Assembly: GCF_045689245.1 (NCBI RefSeq)
Contig: NZ_CP136865.1
Span: forward strand, 3,038,001 to 3,102,000
Direction of reading: 5' to 3'
Origin: Congregibacter brevis
Lineage (GTDB): Bacteria; Pseudomonadota; Gammaproteobacteria; Pseudomonadales; Halieaceae
Length of the DNA stretch: 64,000 bases
The first letter of the stretch is position 1, and the number at the start of each line of letters is the position of its first letter. The position numbers and the translations under genes are program-made. This document shows, piece after piece, positions 33,936 to 43,787 of this stretch. The notes under the pieces are model-generated. The model was not told the DNA's origin and did no database searches. It worked only from the letters and a program-made list of their open reading frames with translations.

Positions 33936-34868
33936 ATGACAAATAGACCCCGATTGCTGGGAGTAGACCTTGGGGGCACCAAAATAGAAGCAGCACTCCT
34001 TGATCACGAAGGAGTGGTGACTCACCGAGCGCGCTGTAAGACACCCCACGGGAATTACGCTGAGACACTCTCCGCAATACGCGAGCTGTGTGAACAATTA
34101 GAGTCCAGTGCAAATCTGACTGAGCGGCTGCCTTTGGGTATCTGTACTCCCGGATCGCCGTCACCCGACACCGGACTGATGCGAAACTGCAATAGCACGT
34201 CGCTGAACGGCCAAACCCTGCGCCGAGATCTGGAAGAAGCCTGCGCCCGCCCAGTTCGCATGGCGAATGACGCCGACTGCATGACCTTGTCCGAAGCGAG
34301 CGACGGTGCGGGGGCAGAAGAGCAAGTTGTGTTCGGCGTAATTCTCGGGACGGGCGTGGGCGGAGGTATCGCAACAAACCGCAGCCTACTCCAAGGCCCC
34401 AACGCCATTAGCGGCGAATGGGGGCATAACCCAATGCCATTGGCACGAGTTGACGAACTGCCGGAGAGCCTTAACCACCCCCGTCTTTGCTACTGCGGAC
34501 GGGAGGACTGCGTTGAAACATGGCTGAGTGGCCCTGGGTTGGCGCTGACTCACGAGCAGCTGCACTGCGAGTCCATCGTCGTAGAGCAACTGTCCAAGGG
34601 GACCCCGGACGACAGACATCGCGAGACACTCACCCTCTACAACGACTTGTTGAGCGCCGCGCTAGCGGGCATCGTCAATGTGTTGGACCCCGACGTTATC
34701 GTGTTGGGAGGAGGCCTTTCCAACATTCCATGTATCTACACCGAGATACCGCAACTACTGGCGCCCAAGGTCTTCTCTGATATCTGCCGAACAAAACTCA
34801 AACCTGCCACGCATGGCGACAGCAGTGGCGTTCGCGGAGCGGCCTGGCTGTGGTGGGGCTATGCCTGA
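33936..34868 (+). CDS. ROK-family sugar kinase
   Basis: 310 residues from the ATG at 33936, which has AAAGGA about 7 bases upstream; an earlier ATG frame to 33888 adds 16 unlikely residues. The ATP motif LLGVDLGGTKIEAALLD is present. The ROK signature runs through GVILGTGVGGGI and SGEWGHNPM, and the zinc motif is LCYCGREDCVETWLSGPG. Typical substrates in this group are fructose, mannose or N-acetylglucosamine; which one cannot be told from sequence. No sugar transporter lies next to it. Confidence 0.9.
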   Translation: MTNRPRLLGVDLGGTKIEAALLDHEGVVTHRARCKTPHGNYAETLSAIRELCEQLESSANLTERLPLGICTPGSPSPDTGLMRNCNSTSLNGQTLRRDLEEACARPVRMANDADCMTLSEASDGAGAEEQVVFGVILGTGVGGGIATNRSLLQGPNAISGEWGHNPMPLARVDELPESLNHPRLCYCGREDCVETWLSGPGLALTHEQLHCESIVVEQLSKGTPDDRHRETLTLYNDLLSAALAGIVNVLDPDVIVLGGGLSNIPCIYTEIPQLLAPKVFSDICRTKLKPATHGDSSGVRGAAWLWWGYA

Positions 34869-34951
34869 GCCTTACACGGTGATGGGGCTCTCCATAGACA
34901 GCAAGACCTGACTGTGCAGAATGGACACACTATAAGAACATCGTCACCTAC

Positions 34952-34957
34952 TATAAT
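34952..34957 (+). promoter_or_regulatory. Candidate -10 box for the acylase gene
   Basis: A perfect TATAAT lies 26 bp before the chosen ATG of the acylase. No good -35 hexamer is visible at 16-18 bases, so this is tentative. Confidence 0.3.
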
Positions 34958-34983
34958 AAAACAACTTGGAGACCTTCATACTC

Positions 34984-37572
34984 ATGCGACCAACCGTCGG
35001 TAGACTTACTCCGTTATTTACGAAATATTGTGACCGCTATTCTCCCACTATCAGTGCCAAAGTACTCACCTTTGCTTTTACCCCCCTGCTTTTCACTAGT
35101 TCAGCTTTCGCCGACATAGATCAGCCTGATCTCTCCGATCTTCTTGAGCACGCGCAAACCATGCAGGGCGATCAATTTGATGCCCAGGCGTTTGAGGCCC
35201 TTTCAAAGCGTATTGAGTCACTGCCTTACGACGCCCAGCAGAGACAGGTCTTTGACTGGGTCGAATCCCACAACTCCTACGAAGTAACTGTCCGGAAAGG
35301 GCCCTACGGTGTGCCTCACATACAAGCCGCTGACTATGGTGCCCTAGGCTATGGGGAGGCTTACGCCGCGGCGGAAGACCATGTTTGCAATATGGCGCTC
35401 AGCTTAGTTCAAGCCAGAGGAGAGAGTGCTCGCTATCTCGGCGCCGGCGCCAATCAGAGCAACATCGCCAAAGATGCCGTAGTCCGTGGCCTGAATCTTC
35501 GCGGTCAAGCACAGGAAGCCTTCGCTGCCCAAGATAGTGAAGTTCAAGCCTGGCTGGCGGGCTATACCTCAGGCTATAACCGCTACATTCGAGAACATAA
35601 AGGCGCTCGAAACAGCTCCTGGTGCAGTGGCGCGACCTGGGTACGCGAAGTATCACCCATGGACTTGATGACGCGCATGGTAATGGTCGCTCAAACGCTT
35701 CCGCGTATGAGTGGCGCTATCGCGGCCGTAAAGCCTCCGGAAGATGAAGATGTGGTCGCGGCAAACTCGGATACAAAGTTGCAATTAGCGGCCCTGGATG
35801 CCGCGTCGCTGGAGGGGATGGGATCAAACGGCTGGGCGCTCGGCAGTGAGTACACAGAAAACGGCCGGGGCATGCTCCTCGCAAACCCGCACTATCCCTG
35901 GTATGGCGAGAGTAGATTTTGGGAGAAGCATCTAACCATTCCTGGCAAACTCGATATCTACGGAGCGCAGTTGCTAGGCAGTCCAGGCGTGTCCATAGGG
36001 TTTAACAAAGCTCTGGGGTGGACGCATACCGTGTCTGCTAGCCAACGTCTGGTACTTTATCGCCTAGAGCTCGATTCCACTAACCCTCTACGCTATCGCT
36101 ATGGAGCAGAGTGGCGTGATATCGATGCCCGTACTGTCAGCATTCCCGTCGTCGATGATTCTGGCGTCGTGAAGGCGCATTCACATACGATCTATGTCAG
36201 TGAACACGGTCCGATTCTTACCATGCCGGGCATGGCTTGGGACAAGAAGTATGCCTACGCTGCCAGAGACGCGAATGTAGGCAACCACTCCCTTTTGGCG
36301 CAGTGGAAAGCGATGGGCGAAGCCACCGACCTGGACGAGTTCATCGATGCCCACCGTACTTACAATGCTATGCCTTGGGTAAACACCATAGCGACAAGCG
36401 CCGACGGCCGGGCTTTGTATCTCGATAACTCCACCGTGGGCAATATTAGCGATGAATCTCAAGCAACGTGGAGAGCTTCGCTTAAGGGTGACCCTCTCGC
36501 CGCACAGCTTTATGGCGGCAGGCGTATGGTGCTTCTCAATGGCAGCGACCCTAAGAACACCTGGCTAGACGAGTCATCAACGCCTATATCAGGAACCGTT
36601 CCCTTCGATAAACGTCCGCGCATTGAACGGAAAGACTACGTCTTTAATTCGAATGACAGCTATTGGCTTAGCAGCCCGAGAGAGCCCCTCACCGGGTATT
36701 CCATTCTCTACGGACCGACAGAGTCAGCCCGTTCACTACGCACGAGGATGAATATTCGCATGCTGGAAAATGAGTACGGCGATGCCGGCGATGACGGGCG
36801 TTTCACCATCCACGAGATACAGCGGGCACTGTTTTCCAACCGGGGGCTAACCGCTGAAATATTGCTGCCTAGCCTAGTCTCCGCCTGCCGAAACGAAGGC
36901 GAAGAACTGGATGAGGCCTGTGACGTGCTAGAGGCCTATGACGGCAGCCTGAACCTCGATAGCCCGGGTGCGCCACTTTTCCGTGAATGGATAACACGCT
37001 ACGACCGACTCGATACCGTGAACAGCGGCAAGCTTTTCAAAGACAGCTTTGATGTAACGCGGCCGGCAACAACTCCCGCTGGTTTAGCGGAAAGTGAACA
37101 AGCCATTCAGTCATTACGGGACGCGGTCGCCGTAGTAGGAGAAGCCGGGCTGCCACTGGACGCCAGCTTGCGAGACGTTCAATTTGCCTGGCGGGCAGGC
37201 GAAGCTATCGCGGTGCACGGCGGTAACGGCTTTGAGGGTGTTGCTAACCTACAGATGTCAGGCAACCCGTCAGCGTCGCCGATTGCAGGGGTTAAAGCTA
37301 CAAAGGTCGCGGATAGCCGTTACCTCACCGACAACGGGTACGCCGTGGTTCACGGTAGTAGCTTTATTTACACCCTTAGTTTTGACGATGAAGGTCCGGT
37401 CGCAGAAGCGCTGCTGTCCTATAGTCAATCGGGCAACCCTCACAGTTCTCACTTTGCTGATCAGACTTCGTTGTACGCGGATAAGAAATGGCGCGAGGTG
37501 GCATTCCACCCTGACGATGTCGCAGACAACGTAAGGAGTATTCGTGTGCTGCGCAGCAGCGACGACCGCTAG
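34984..37572 (+). CDS. Secreted penicillin-acylase-family N-terminal nucleophile hydrolase
   Basis: 862 residues from ATG 34984 (MRPTVGRLTPLFTKY), with GGAG about 12 bases upstream. A signal peptide ends near TSSAFADID. An alpha-chain region (PYGVPHIQAADYGALGYGEAYAAAEDH) is followed by a spacer. The beta chain starts at the nucleophile Ser in GSNGWALGSEYTENGRGML, near residue 278; LLANPHYPW follows as expected. It is an Ntn hydrolase matured by self-cleavage. Members cleave acyl-homoserine lactones, aculeacin or beta-lactams; a long-chain-amide or AHL acylase is likely, but substrate is not determined. A palindrome spans its stop codon. Confidence 0.9.
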   Translation: MRPTVGRLTPLFTKYCDRYSPTISAKVLTFAFTPLLFTSSAFADIDQPDLSDLLEHAQTMQGDQFDAQAFEALSKRIESLPYDAQQRQVFDWVESHNSYEVTVRKGPYGVPHIQAADYGALGYGEAYAAAEDHVCNMALSLVQARGESARYLGAGANQSNIAKDAVVRGLNLRGQAQEAFAAQDSEVQAWLAGYTSGYNRYIREHKGARNSSWCSGATWVREVSPMDLMTRMVMVAQTLPRMSGAIAAVKPPEDEDVVAANSDTKLQLAALDAASLEGMGSNGWALGSEYTENGRGMLLANPHYPWYGESRFWEKHLTIPGKLDIYGAQLLGSPGVSIGFNKALGWTHTVSASQRLVLYRLELDSTNPLRYRYGAEWRDIDARTVSIPVVDDSGVVKAHSHTIYVSEHGPILTMPGMAWDKKYAYAARDANVGNHSLLAQWKAMGEATDLDEFIDAHRTYNAMPWVNTIATSADGRALYLDNSTVGNISDESQATWRASLKGDPLAAQLYGGRRMVLLNGSDPKNTWLDESSTPISGTVPFDKRPRIERKDYVFNSNDSYWLSSPREPLTGYSILYGPTESARSLRTRMNIRMLENEYGDAGDDGRFTIHEIQRALFSNRGLTAEILLPSLVSACRNEGEELDEACDVLEAYDGSLNLDSPGAPLFREWITRYDRLDTVNSGKLFKDSFDVTRPATTPAGLAESEQAIQSLRDAVAVVGEAGLPLDASLRDVQFAWRAGEAIAVHGGNGFEGVANLQMSGNPSASPIAGVKATKVADSRYLTDNGYAVVHGSSFIYTLSFDDEGPVAEALLSYSQSGNPHSSHFADQTSLYADKKWREVAFHPDDVADNVRSIRVLRSSDDR

Positions 37573-37619
37573 CGGTCGACCGAGCTCCCCCTCACATCGC
37601 TGTTAACTCAACGAAGTGA

Positions 37620-38651
37620 TTATTCGTTGAAGCCATTGGGGTTTTGCGACTGCCAACGCCAAGCGTCTTCGCACATACGCTGGACGCCAAAACGCGCTTC
37701 CCAGCCAAGTTGCGCTTTAGCGTAGCCAGGATCGGCATAGCACTGGGCAACGTCGCCAGTCCGGCGATCGACAATCTCATAGGGCACTTTACGACCGCTT
37801 GCAGCTTCAAAAGCGCTTACCAACTCTAGAACGCTATAGCCTGTGCCAGTGCCTAGGTTGACGATCAGCGGATCGCCCGATGGGCGACTCGCCAGTGCTT
37901 CAAGGGCACTGACGTGCCCCTCCGCCAAATCAACAACATGTATATAGTCCCTAACGCCGGTACCGTCGCGAGTGTCGTAGTCACCACCAAAGACACTGAG
38001 TTTCTCTCGACGCCCCACCGCTACCTGCGCAACAAAAGGCATGAGATTGTTAGGCTTCCCTGAGGGATCCTCACCGATCAAACCACTTTCATGGGCGCCG
38101 ACAGGATTAAAGTAACGCAGGAGCGCTATTTTCCACGTGGGATCCGACACCGCCAAGTCCATCAGAATATCTTCAACAATGAGCTTGCTGCGGCCATAGG
38201 GGTTTGTCGCGCTACGCGGGAATTCCTCGGTGATAGGCACAGAAGCCGGATCTCCATAGACCGTCGCCGATGAGCTAAACACCAACTTAGACACAGAGGC
38301 CGCCTTCATCGCCGCTAACAGCGACAAGGTTCCCGTGACGTTATTGTCGTAGTAATGCAGTGGCATCTCTACGGACTCTCCCACCGCCTTAAGCCCCGCA
38401 AAATGCACCACCGCGTCCGGACGTGTCTGTTCTAACACGCGCTGCGTTGCGGACTCGTCACGGATATCCGCCTCATGAAGCTCCGGTCGATAGCCGAGAA
38501 TTTTCTCCAGACGCTCGAGAACAACGCTGGAGCTATTACAGAAGTTATCGAGGAGACTTACCCGGTAGCCGGCGGTGCTGAAAGCCACGCAGCTGTGAGA
38601 CCCTATATAACCGGCACCGCCAGTGAGTAGTACGTGTTTGGAACCAGCCAT
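37620..38651 (-). CDS. galE: UDP-glucose 4-epimerase
   Basis: Interconverts UDP-glucose and UDP-galactose. 343 residues from the ATG at 38651 (MAGSKHVLLTGGAGYIGSHS), which has AGGA 8 bases upstream; a TTG seven codons earlier is less likely. NAD motif TGGAGYIGSH, SSSATVYGDP with the catalytic Ser, and YGRSKLIVED with the Tyr-x-x-x-Lys pair. GVRDYIHVVDLAEGHV is diagnostic for GalE. Divergent from the uronate epimerase gene; with ugd it supplies sugar nucleotides for surface polysaccharide. Confidence 0.96.
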   Translation of the reverse strand: MAGSKHVLLTGGAGYIGSHSCVAFSTAGYRVSLLDNFCNSSSVVLERLEKILGYRPELHEADIRDESATQRVLEQTRPDAVVHFAGLKAVGESVEMPLHYYDNNVTGTLSLLAAMKAASVSKLVFSSSATVYGDPASVPITEEFPRSATNPYGRSKLIVEDILMDLAVSDPTWKIALLRYFNPVGAHESGLIGEDPSGKPNNLMPFVAQVAVGRREKLSVFGGDYDTRDGTGVRDYIHVVDLAEGHVSALEALASRPSGDPLIVNLGTGTGYSVLELVSAFEAASGRKVPYEIVDRRTGDVAQCYADPGYAKAQLGWEARFGVQRMCEDAWRWQSQNPNGFNE

Positions 38652-38768
38652 TCCAATATTCCTGTTGGCCAAATCCTTACGCTACCAGTCGCAGAAGCAG
38701 CTGAACAGGTACTGAGTCACAAGCTGGTGTTTGCTACCATGCGTCGTTAATCACAGGAGTATTTATAG

Positions 38769-39782
38769 ATGCGCGTTCTAGTTACCGGCGCGGCCGGTTT
38801 TATTGGTTTTCATTTAAGTCACCGTTTGCTCAATGAGGGTCACGAAATTGTCGGTCTGGACAACCTCAACGACTATTACTCGGTACAGCTAAAACAGGAT
38901 CGATTGGCACAGCTTCAAGCCCGGGAGGGATTTACCTTCGCACACCTCGATCTGGAGAACCGCCAGGAGATGGAAACGCTCTTTGAAGACCATCACCTCG
39001 ATGCTGTTATCAATCTGGCTGCCCAGGCCGGTGTTCGCTACTCTTTGGAAAATCCCCGCGCCTATATAAGCAGCAATATCGACGGTTTTATGAATATCCT
39101 CGAATGCTGTCGACACGCAAATACATCGCATCTCATTTACGCATCCAGCAGTTCTGTGTACGGGATGAACACACGAATGCCTTTCTCGGTTCATGACAAT
39201 GTAGACCACCCTGTCTCGCTATACGCAGCGACAAAGAAGTCTAATGAGCTCATGGCCCACACCTATTCTCATCTCTATGGTTTGCGTACTACAGGCCTGC
39301 GCTTTTTTACCGTCTACGGTCCCTGGGGGCGCCCTGACATGGCGCTATTCTTATTCACCAAAGCGATTCTTTCGGGAGAACCCATAAAGGTCTTTAACCA
39401 GGGACAAATGCGCAGAGACTTCACCTACATCGACGACATCGTTGAAGGCATCACGCGCCTGCTGGGAAAGCCCGCGGAATCTAACCCTCAGTGGGACTCA
39501 GCATTGCCAGATCCTGGCAGCAGTTCGGCTCCCTACCGCCTGTTTAACATTGGTAATAATCAGCCCGTACCTCTGATGGATTTTATATCCGCCATCGAAT
39601 TAGCATTGGGACAAGAGGCACAAAAAGAGTTTTTACCCCTTCAGGCAGGAGATGTTCCTGCCACATACGCAGATATCGAGGCGCTCGCCGATTATGTCGG
39701 TTATCGACCAGGGACAAATATCCAGCAGGGAATTCAAAATTTTGTGGACTGGTACCGCGACTACTACAGACAGCCTGCCTGA
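38769..39782 (+). CDS. UDP-glucuronate 4-epimerase
   Basis: SDR-type epimerase of 337 residues converting UDP-glucuronate to UDP-galacturonate. NAD motif VTGAAGFIGFHLS, the family-specific GLDNLNDYYSVQLKQDRL, AAQAGVRYSLENP, SSSSVYGMN and YAATKKSNELMAHTYSHLYG with Tyr/Lys. FTVYGPWGRPDMALFLFTKAI is typical of this enzyme group (CapI/WbpP-like). AGGAG lies 9 bases before the ATG. The next gene, ugd, makes its substrate. Confidence 0.9.
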   Translation: MRVLVTGAAGFIGFHLSHRLLNEGHEIVGLDNLNDYYSVQLKQDRLAQLQAREGFTFAHLDLENRQEMETLFEDHHLDAVINLAAQAGVRYSLENPRAYISSNIDGFMNILECCRHANTSHLIYASSSSVYGMNTRMPFSVHDNVDHPVSLYAATKKSNELMAHTYSHLYGLRTTGLRFFTVYGPWGRPDMALFLFTKAILSGEPIKVFNQGQMRRDFTYIDDIVEGITRLLGKPAESNPQWDSALPDPGSSSAPYRLFNIGNNQPVPLMDFISAIELALGQEAQKEFLPLQAGDVPATYADIEALADYVGYRPGTNIQQGIQNFVDWYRDYYRQPA

Positions 39783-39834
39783 GGTCGGATAACCTGACGT
39801 TTTACCCTTTTCAGATACAAGGATCGGTTAGTCA

Positions 39835-41139
39835 ATGAATGTTGTGATGATTGGAGCGGGCTATGTAGGCCTTGTATCCGGCGCCTGCTTTGCGGAGTTT
39901 GGTGCAAGCGTAACCTGCGTCGATAAACAGGAAGACCGGATAACGGCCCTTCAGCAAGGTAAAATTCCAATCTATGAACCAGGACTTGATGAACTGGTGC
40001 GTAAGAATGCCGAGGCGGGCCGACTGTCCTTTACCACCGATGTGGCGGGTAGTGTTGCCAAGGCTGATCTCATATTCATTGCCGTCGGGACTCCTACTCG
40101 ACGCGGTGACGGCCACGCGGACCTCAAATATGTCTATGCTGCTGCAGAAGAGATCGCGGTCAATCTGCAGGACTACACGGTCATTGTCGATAAATCTACG
40201 GTCCCGGTGGGTACCGCGAGAGAAGTAGCACGAGTCATACGCAAAACGAACCCCGACGCCGACTTTGATGTTGCCTCGAATCCGGAGTTTCTCCGCGAAG
40301 GGTCAGCTATCAGCGACTTTATGCGTCCCGACCGAGTTGTTCTAGGTGTAGAGTCAGAGCGCGCTGAAAACCGGCTTCGAGAGCTCTACCGTCCCTTGAA
40401 TCTAATCGAAGCTCCCCTGCTGATTACCGGACTGGAAAGCGCCGAACTCATCAAGTACGCGGCAAATGCCTTCCTTGCCACCAAAATCAGCTTTATTAAT
40501 GAAATGAGCCAGCTCTGCGAAAAAACCGGAGCTGATGTGAACGCCGTCGCCAAAGGCATGGGCATGGACAAACGTATTGGTAACAAGTTTCTGCATGCCG
40601 GCCCCGGTTACGGCGGCTCATGCTTTCCAAAGGATACTCTTGCACTGAACCGTATGGCTCAGGAGTATGGCGTGGGCAGCCGCATCGTCGAAGCGGTTGT
40701 AGAAGTGAACGCCTCGCAAAAAGCGCGGATGGTGTCGAAGATTCGCGAAGCACTTGGCGGGTCTGAGGCGGACAAACGTATTGCAGTGCTCGGGCTTACA
40801 TTTAAGCCCGAAACCGATGATATGCGCGACGCCCCGGCACTGGCCATCCTGCCAGCACTCATTGATCGTGGCGCGACTATTTGCGCCCATGATCCGGAGG
40901 GCATGGAAGAAGCGCGTCCCCTGCTTCCAGATGATGTGGAGTACGCCGAGAATATTGAAGCGGCCGTGAAAGACGCTGACGCGGTGGTGCTAATGACCGA
41001 ATGGAATCAATACCGCGGACTCAACCTCAATGAGCTTAGCAAAGCCATGCGCGGTGACGTATTCATCGATCTTCGCAACGTATACGAGCGCGGTCTGATG
41101 GAGCGTGCTGGGCTGCAATACACGAGCGTAGGGCGGTAA
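39835..41139 (+). CDS. ugd: UDP-glucose 6-dehydrogenase
   Basis: Oxidises UDP-glucose to UDP-glucuronate. 434 residues. NAD fold MIGAGYVGLVSGACFAEFG; DKSTVPVGTAREV; SNPEFLREGSAISDFM; and the catalytic Cys in GPGYGGSCFPKDTLALNRMA (near residue 262). C-terminal UDP-binding domain with LGLTFKPETDDMRDAPAL. It sits 52 bp after the uronate epimerase, so the pair forms a two-step route to UDP-galacturonate. Confidence 0.97.
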   Translation: MNVVMIGAGYVGLVSGACFAEFGASVTCVDKQEDRITALQQGKIPIYEPGLDELVRKNAEAGRLSFTTDVAGSVAKADLIFIAVGTPTRRGDGHADLKYVYAAAEEIAVNLQDYTVIVDKSTVPVGTAREVARVIRKTNPDADFDVASNPEFLREGSAISDFMRPDRVVLGVESERAENRLRELYRPLNLIEAPLLITGLESAELIKYAANAFLATKISFINEMSQLCEKTGADVNAVAKGMGMDKRIGNKFLHAGPGYGGSCFPKDTLALNRMAQEYGVGSRIVEAVVEVNASQKARMVSKIREALGGSEADKRIAVLGLTFKPETDDMRDAPALAILPALIDRGATICAHDPEGMEEARPLLPDDVEYAENIEAAVKDADAVVLMTEWNQYRGLNLNELSKAMRGDVFIDLRNVYERGLMERAGLQYTSVGR

Positions 41140-41270
41140 ACTCTAACCGGTACACGTGTATCGGCCGACTCAGAAAACCCTGATTCATAGGAATAAACGC
41201 TCTAGCCTCGACTTTCGATGCGTGATAGCTTCACCCTATACATTGTCATGGGCGCAGGGACCGCTAGGCG

Positions 41271-41423
41271 ATGAGGAAGCTAATCAATGTCGACTCGGTC
41301 GTTGGATCAATCGCCGCAACCGTTAGTGTCGACAACCCCGATAAACTGTCCCGGAACTTGGGGTTCACTATGCACTGCCATAGCCAACTAAACAGCCGAC
41401 AAAACGCTGTACGCCTGTCGTGA
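41271..41423 (+). CDS. Possible 50-residue upstream ORF coupled to the GGDEF/EAL gene
   Basis: An ATG at 41271 opens a 50-codon frame (MRKLINVDSVVGSIAATVSV...) whose TGA (41421-41423) overlaps the GTG start of the next gene in a GTGA junction. The ribosome site is weak (GGGA about 10 bases upstream). No family is recognised. Overlapping stop-start junctions suggest translational coupling, which would also explain why the following GTG has no Shine-Dalgarno of its own. It may still be chance. Confidence 0.3.
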   Translation: MRKLINVDSVVGSIAATVSVDNPDKLSRNLGFTMHCHSQLNSRQNAVRLS

Positions 41424-43780
41424 GTATCGCCGCGAAGATCAATGCCCTCATCGCGCTGCTCGCTGTGCTCGCGGGTCTGTCCCTGACACTTTTTGTAGGG
41501 CAACGAGACTACAGCTATCAGCGAGACGCGTTGATTCTCTCTGTATCCAGTCTAGTGGGGAGTCAGCCTCATCTGCAGCTAACCGCTTACTACCGAGAAC
41601 CTGCAGACGTCCAACGAACACTTGATGAGTTCCTCAATCTGTCGCTGGCGGTAAAACGCACGGTGCTTTACGACGGACAGGGGGAGGTTATTGGGGAACA
41701 GAGTCTCCCTTGGGCCAGCGGCAGCACTCTGCCAAGGTTCATCGATCTACGTAAAGATCTATCTCCGATGGCACGGGGTAAGGTCACACTTGCCGGCGGC
41801 CCCGTGCCCGCTGATTTGGAACTTCTGAGTAAACTGACTCTCGGGGAAAAGACAACGTCCCTCACTTTGCCGATTATTTCAGTGGTTGACCCCACCAAGA
41901 AAAACCTCGGCCGCGAGGACTTTGCTGCCGCACTGGCCTACCCAGAGCTGGTAAGTAGCGTTTACGTTATTGGCTATATCGGCGTCGAAGTCAGTAACAC
42001 GGTCCTGTGGAGTCTCACACTGCCGACCGTGGCTCTGTCCGCCGGTATCGGCCTTGCGGTGTTGTTTGTCTTTTGGTTACTCACGCGCATCATCACTCGC
42101 CGCATCACGGCTCCCCTGGGGATGCTCGCGCGGGTCGCCGACGACATCGCCGCGGGAAAGCAAAGTGAACCGCTGTCTATTCGGGGTAGTGGCGAGATTC
42201 GGGATATTTCTGAGGTTCTTAACGGAATCATCACGGGACTGCATACCTACACGCGACAAATGGATGCGGACCGCAAAATGCTCAGTATGAAAGTCGATGA
42301 GCGGACGGAGCAGCTCAGCCGCCGGAAAGAGGAGCTGGATTCCGCTGAGCAGAAAGTGACGGAAACCCGCAGCAAGCTGCGCCACGCCGCTTACTTCGAC
42401 AACCTCACATCACTTCCCAACAGAAAACTGTTTACCGAGCAGTTAACCTTACTGCTGCGCCTTGCTCAACGGGGCAGCCAAAATGTCGGCCTCCTCCATG
42501 TCAATATTGACAACTTCAAACGCATTAATGACTCACTGGGCTCTGCCGCGGGCGATCAGCTGCTGCGCGAGGTATCCGAGCGGCTGGCAGCGGGTGTGAG
42601 AGACAGTGACGTACTTCATCGCCGTTCGGATGACGACCACTCAGTGATGGATCTATCTCGCCTCGGAGGCGACGAATTCACGGTGGTGCTCAACCACATA
42701 GAAAGTATCGATATGGCCAAGCGAGTCGCGGGCCGCCTCGCCAGCGCCATCGCCGAACCCTTTGTCATCGACCGACAGGAAATCATCGTTACATCCAGTA
42801 TAGGCATTGCTATCGCCCCGGATCATGCTTCGGATGTGGAAACGCTCCTGCGCGCAGCAGACACCGCTATGGTGAACGCCAAAAAACGCGGAAGGAGTCG
42901 TGTCGTCGTCTACGATGATTCGATGGAGAGTGCGAATCGCGAACGACTCCAGCTGGAGAATGATTTACGTCGCGCCGTAGAGCTAGACCAACTGCTGCTC
43001 CATTACCAACCTCAGGTAAACGCCCGCAGCGGTGAGGTGAGTGGTGCAGAGTCTCTGGTACGCTGGAATCACCCCGACCAAGGGCTCATCCCGCCCTTTA
43101 AGTGGATCCCCATAGCAGAAGAACTGGGACTCATTGAAGACGTCGGCGAGTGGGTTTTACGCAGGGCCTGCGCGGACTTAGTAGAGTTGCGAGCCAGCGG
43201 GCATAGTATTCCCAAAGTATCCGTGAACGTCTCGGCGCTGCAGTTCCACGACGAGTTTGTTGATACGGTGCGATCTGCCCTCGCAGACTCTGGATTACCC
43301 CCTGATTCTCTCGAGATAGAACTGACTGAGGGCATCATGGTCAGTAATCAGGAAAGCGTTGTATCCATGGTGCAGAGCCTAAAGAATCTGGGGATCAGGC
43401 TATCAATAGATGACTTTGGTACGGGCTATTCGTCCTTGAGCTACCTCACTCGTTTCCCGCTGGATGAGTTGAAAATCGATCGCAGCTTTGTCCTTGGACT
43501 CGCAAAGGGGAAACAAAATGCAGAGCTTGTGAGAGCCATTATCGCCATGGCGAAGAGCCTTGGCCTTGAGATAGTCGTCGAAGGCGTGGAGCGCATGGAA
43601 GAACTTGAATTCTTCCTCGCGCAGGATGTGGAGGTTATTCAGGGGTTCCTGTTCAGCCAGCCAGTAACCGTGACACAACTTCGTGGGTTGCTATCACCTC
43701 ACCACTTCCGCCGCCAGCTAGAGCGACTCAATGGCAGCGCAAGCAAAGATGACGACGGAATTCAGCTCGAAGAGGCGTGA
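41420..43780 (+). CDS. Membrane GGDEF/EAL protein with HAMP domain
   Basis: 786 residues from a GTG start. Transmembrane helices at about 8-26 and 195-215 flank a periplasmic sensor of about 165 residues. A HAMP domain, then a coiled coil (DRKMLSMKVDERTEQLSRRKEE), leads to a GGDEF domain with intact SRLGGDEFTVVLN and a C-terminal EAL domain. The EAL box reads E-S-L (GAESLVRWNHP), but the other catalytic residues are kept: VNVSALQF, EIELTEG, IDDFGTGYSSLSYL, LKIDRSFV, VVEGVE and QGFLFSQP. It probably both makes and degrades c-di-GMP; the balance is unknown. Follows the polysaccharide-precursor genes. Confidence 0.94.
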   Translation: MSIAAKINALIALLAVLAGLSLTLFVGQRDYSYQRDALILSVSSLVGSQPHLQLTAYYREPADVQRTLDEFLNLSLAVKRTVLYDGQGEVIGEQSLPWASGSTLPRFIDLRKDLSPMARGKVTLAGGPVPADLELLSKLTLGEKTTSLTLPIISVVDPTKKNLGREDFAAALAYPELVSSVYVIGYIGVEVSNTVLWSLTLPTVALSAGIGLAVLFVFWLLTRIITRRITAPLGMLARVADDIAAGKQSEPLSIRGSGEIRDISEVLNGIITGLHTYTRQMDADRKMLSMKVDERTEQLSRRKEELDSAEQKVTETRSKLRHAAYFDNLTSLPNRKLFTEQLTLLLRLAQRGSQNVGLLHVNIDNFKRINDSLGSAAGDQLLREVSERLAAGVRDSDVLHRRSDDDHSVMDLSRLGGDEFTVVLNHIESIDMAKRVAGRLASAIAEPFVIDRQEIIVTSSIGIAIAPDHASDVETLLRAADTAMVNAKKRGRSRVVVYDDSMESANRERLQLENDLRRAVELDQLLLHYQPQVNARSGEVSGAESLVRWNHPDQGLIPPFKWIPIAEELGLIEDVGEWVLRRACADLVELRASGHSIPKVSVNVSALQFHDEFVDTVRSALADSGLPPDSLEIELTEGIMVSNQESVVSMVQSLKNLGIRLSIDDFGTGYSSLSYLTRFPLDELKIDRSFVLGLAKGKQNAELVRAIIAMAKSLGLEIVVEGVERMEELEFFLAQDVEVIQGFLFSQPVTVTQLRGLLSPHHFRRQLERLNGSASKDDDGIQLEEA

Positions 43781-43787
43781 AATCGCG

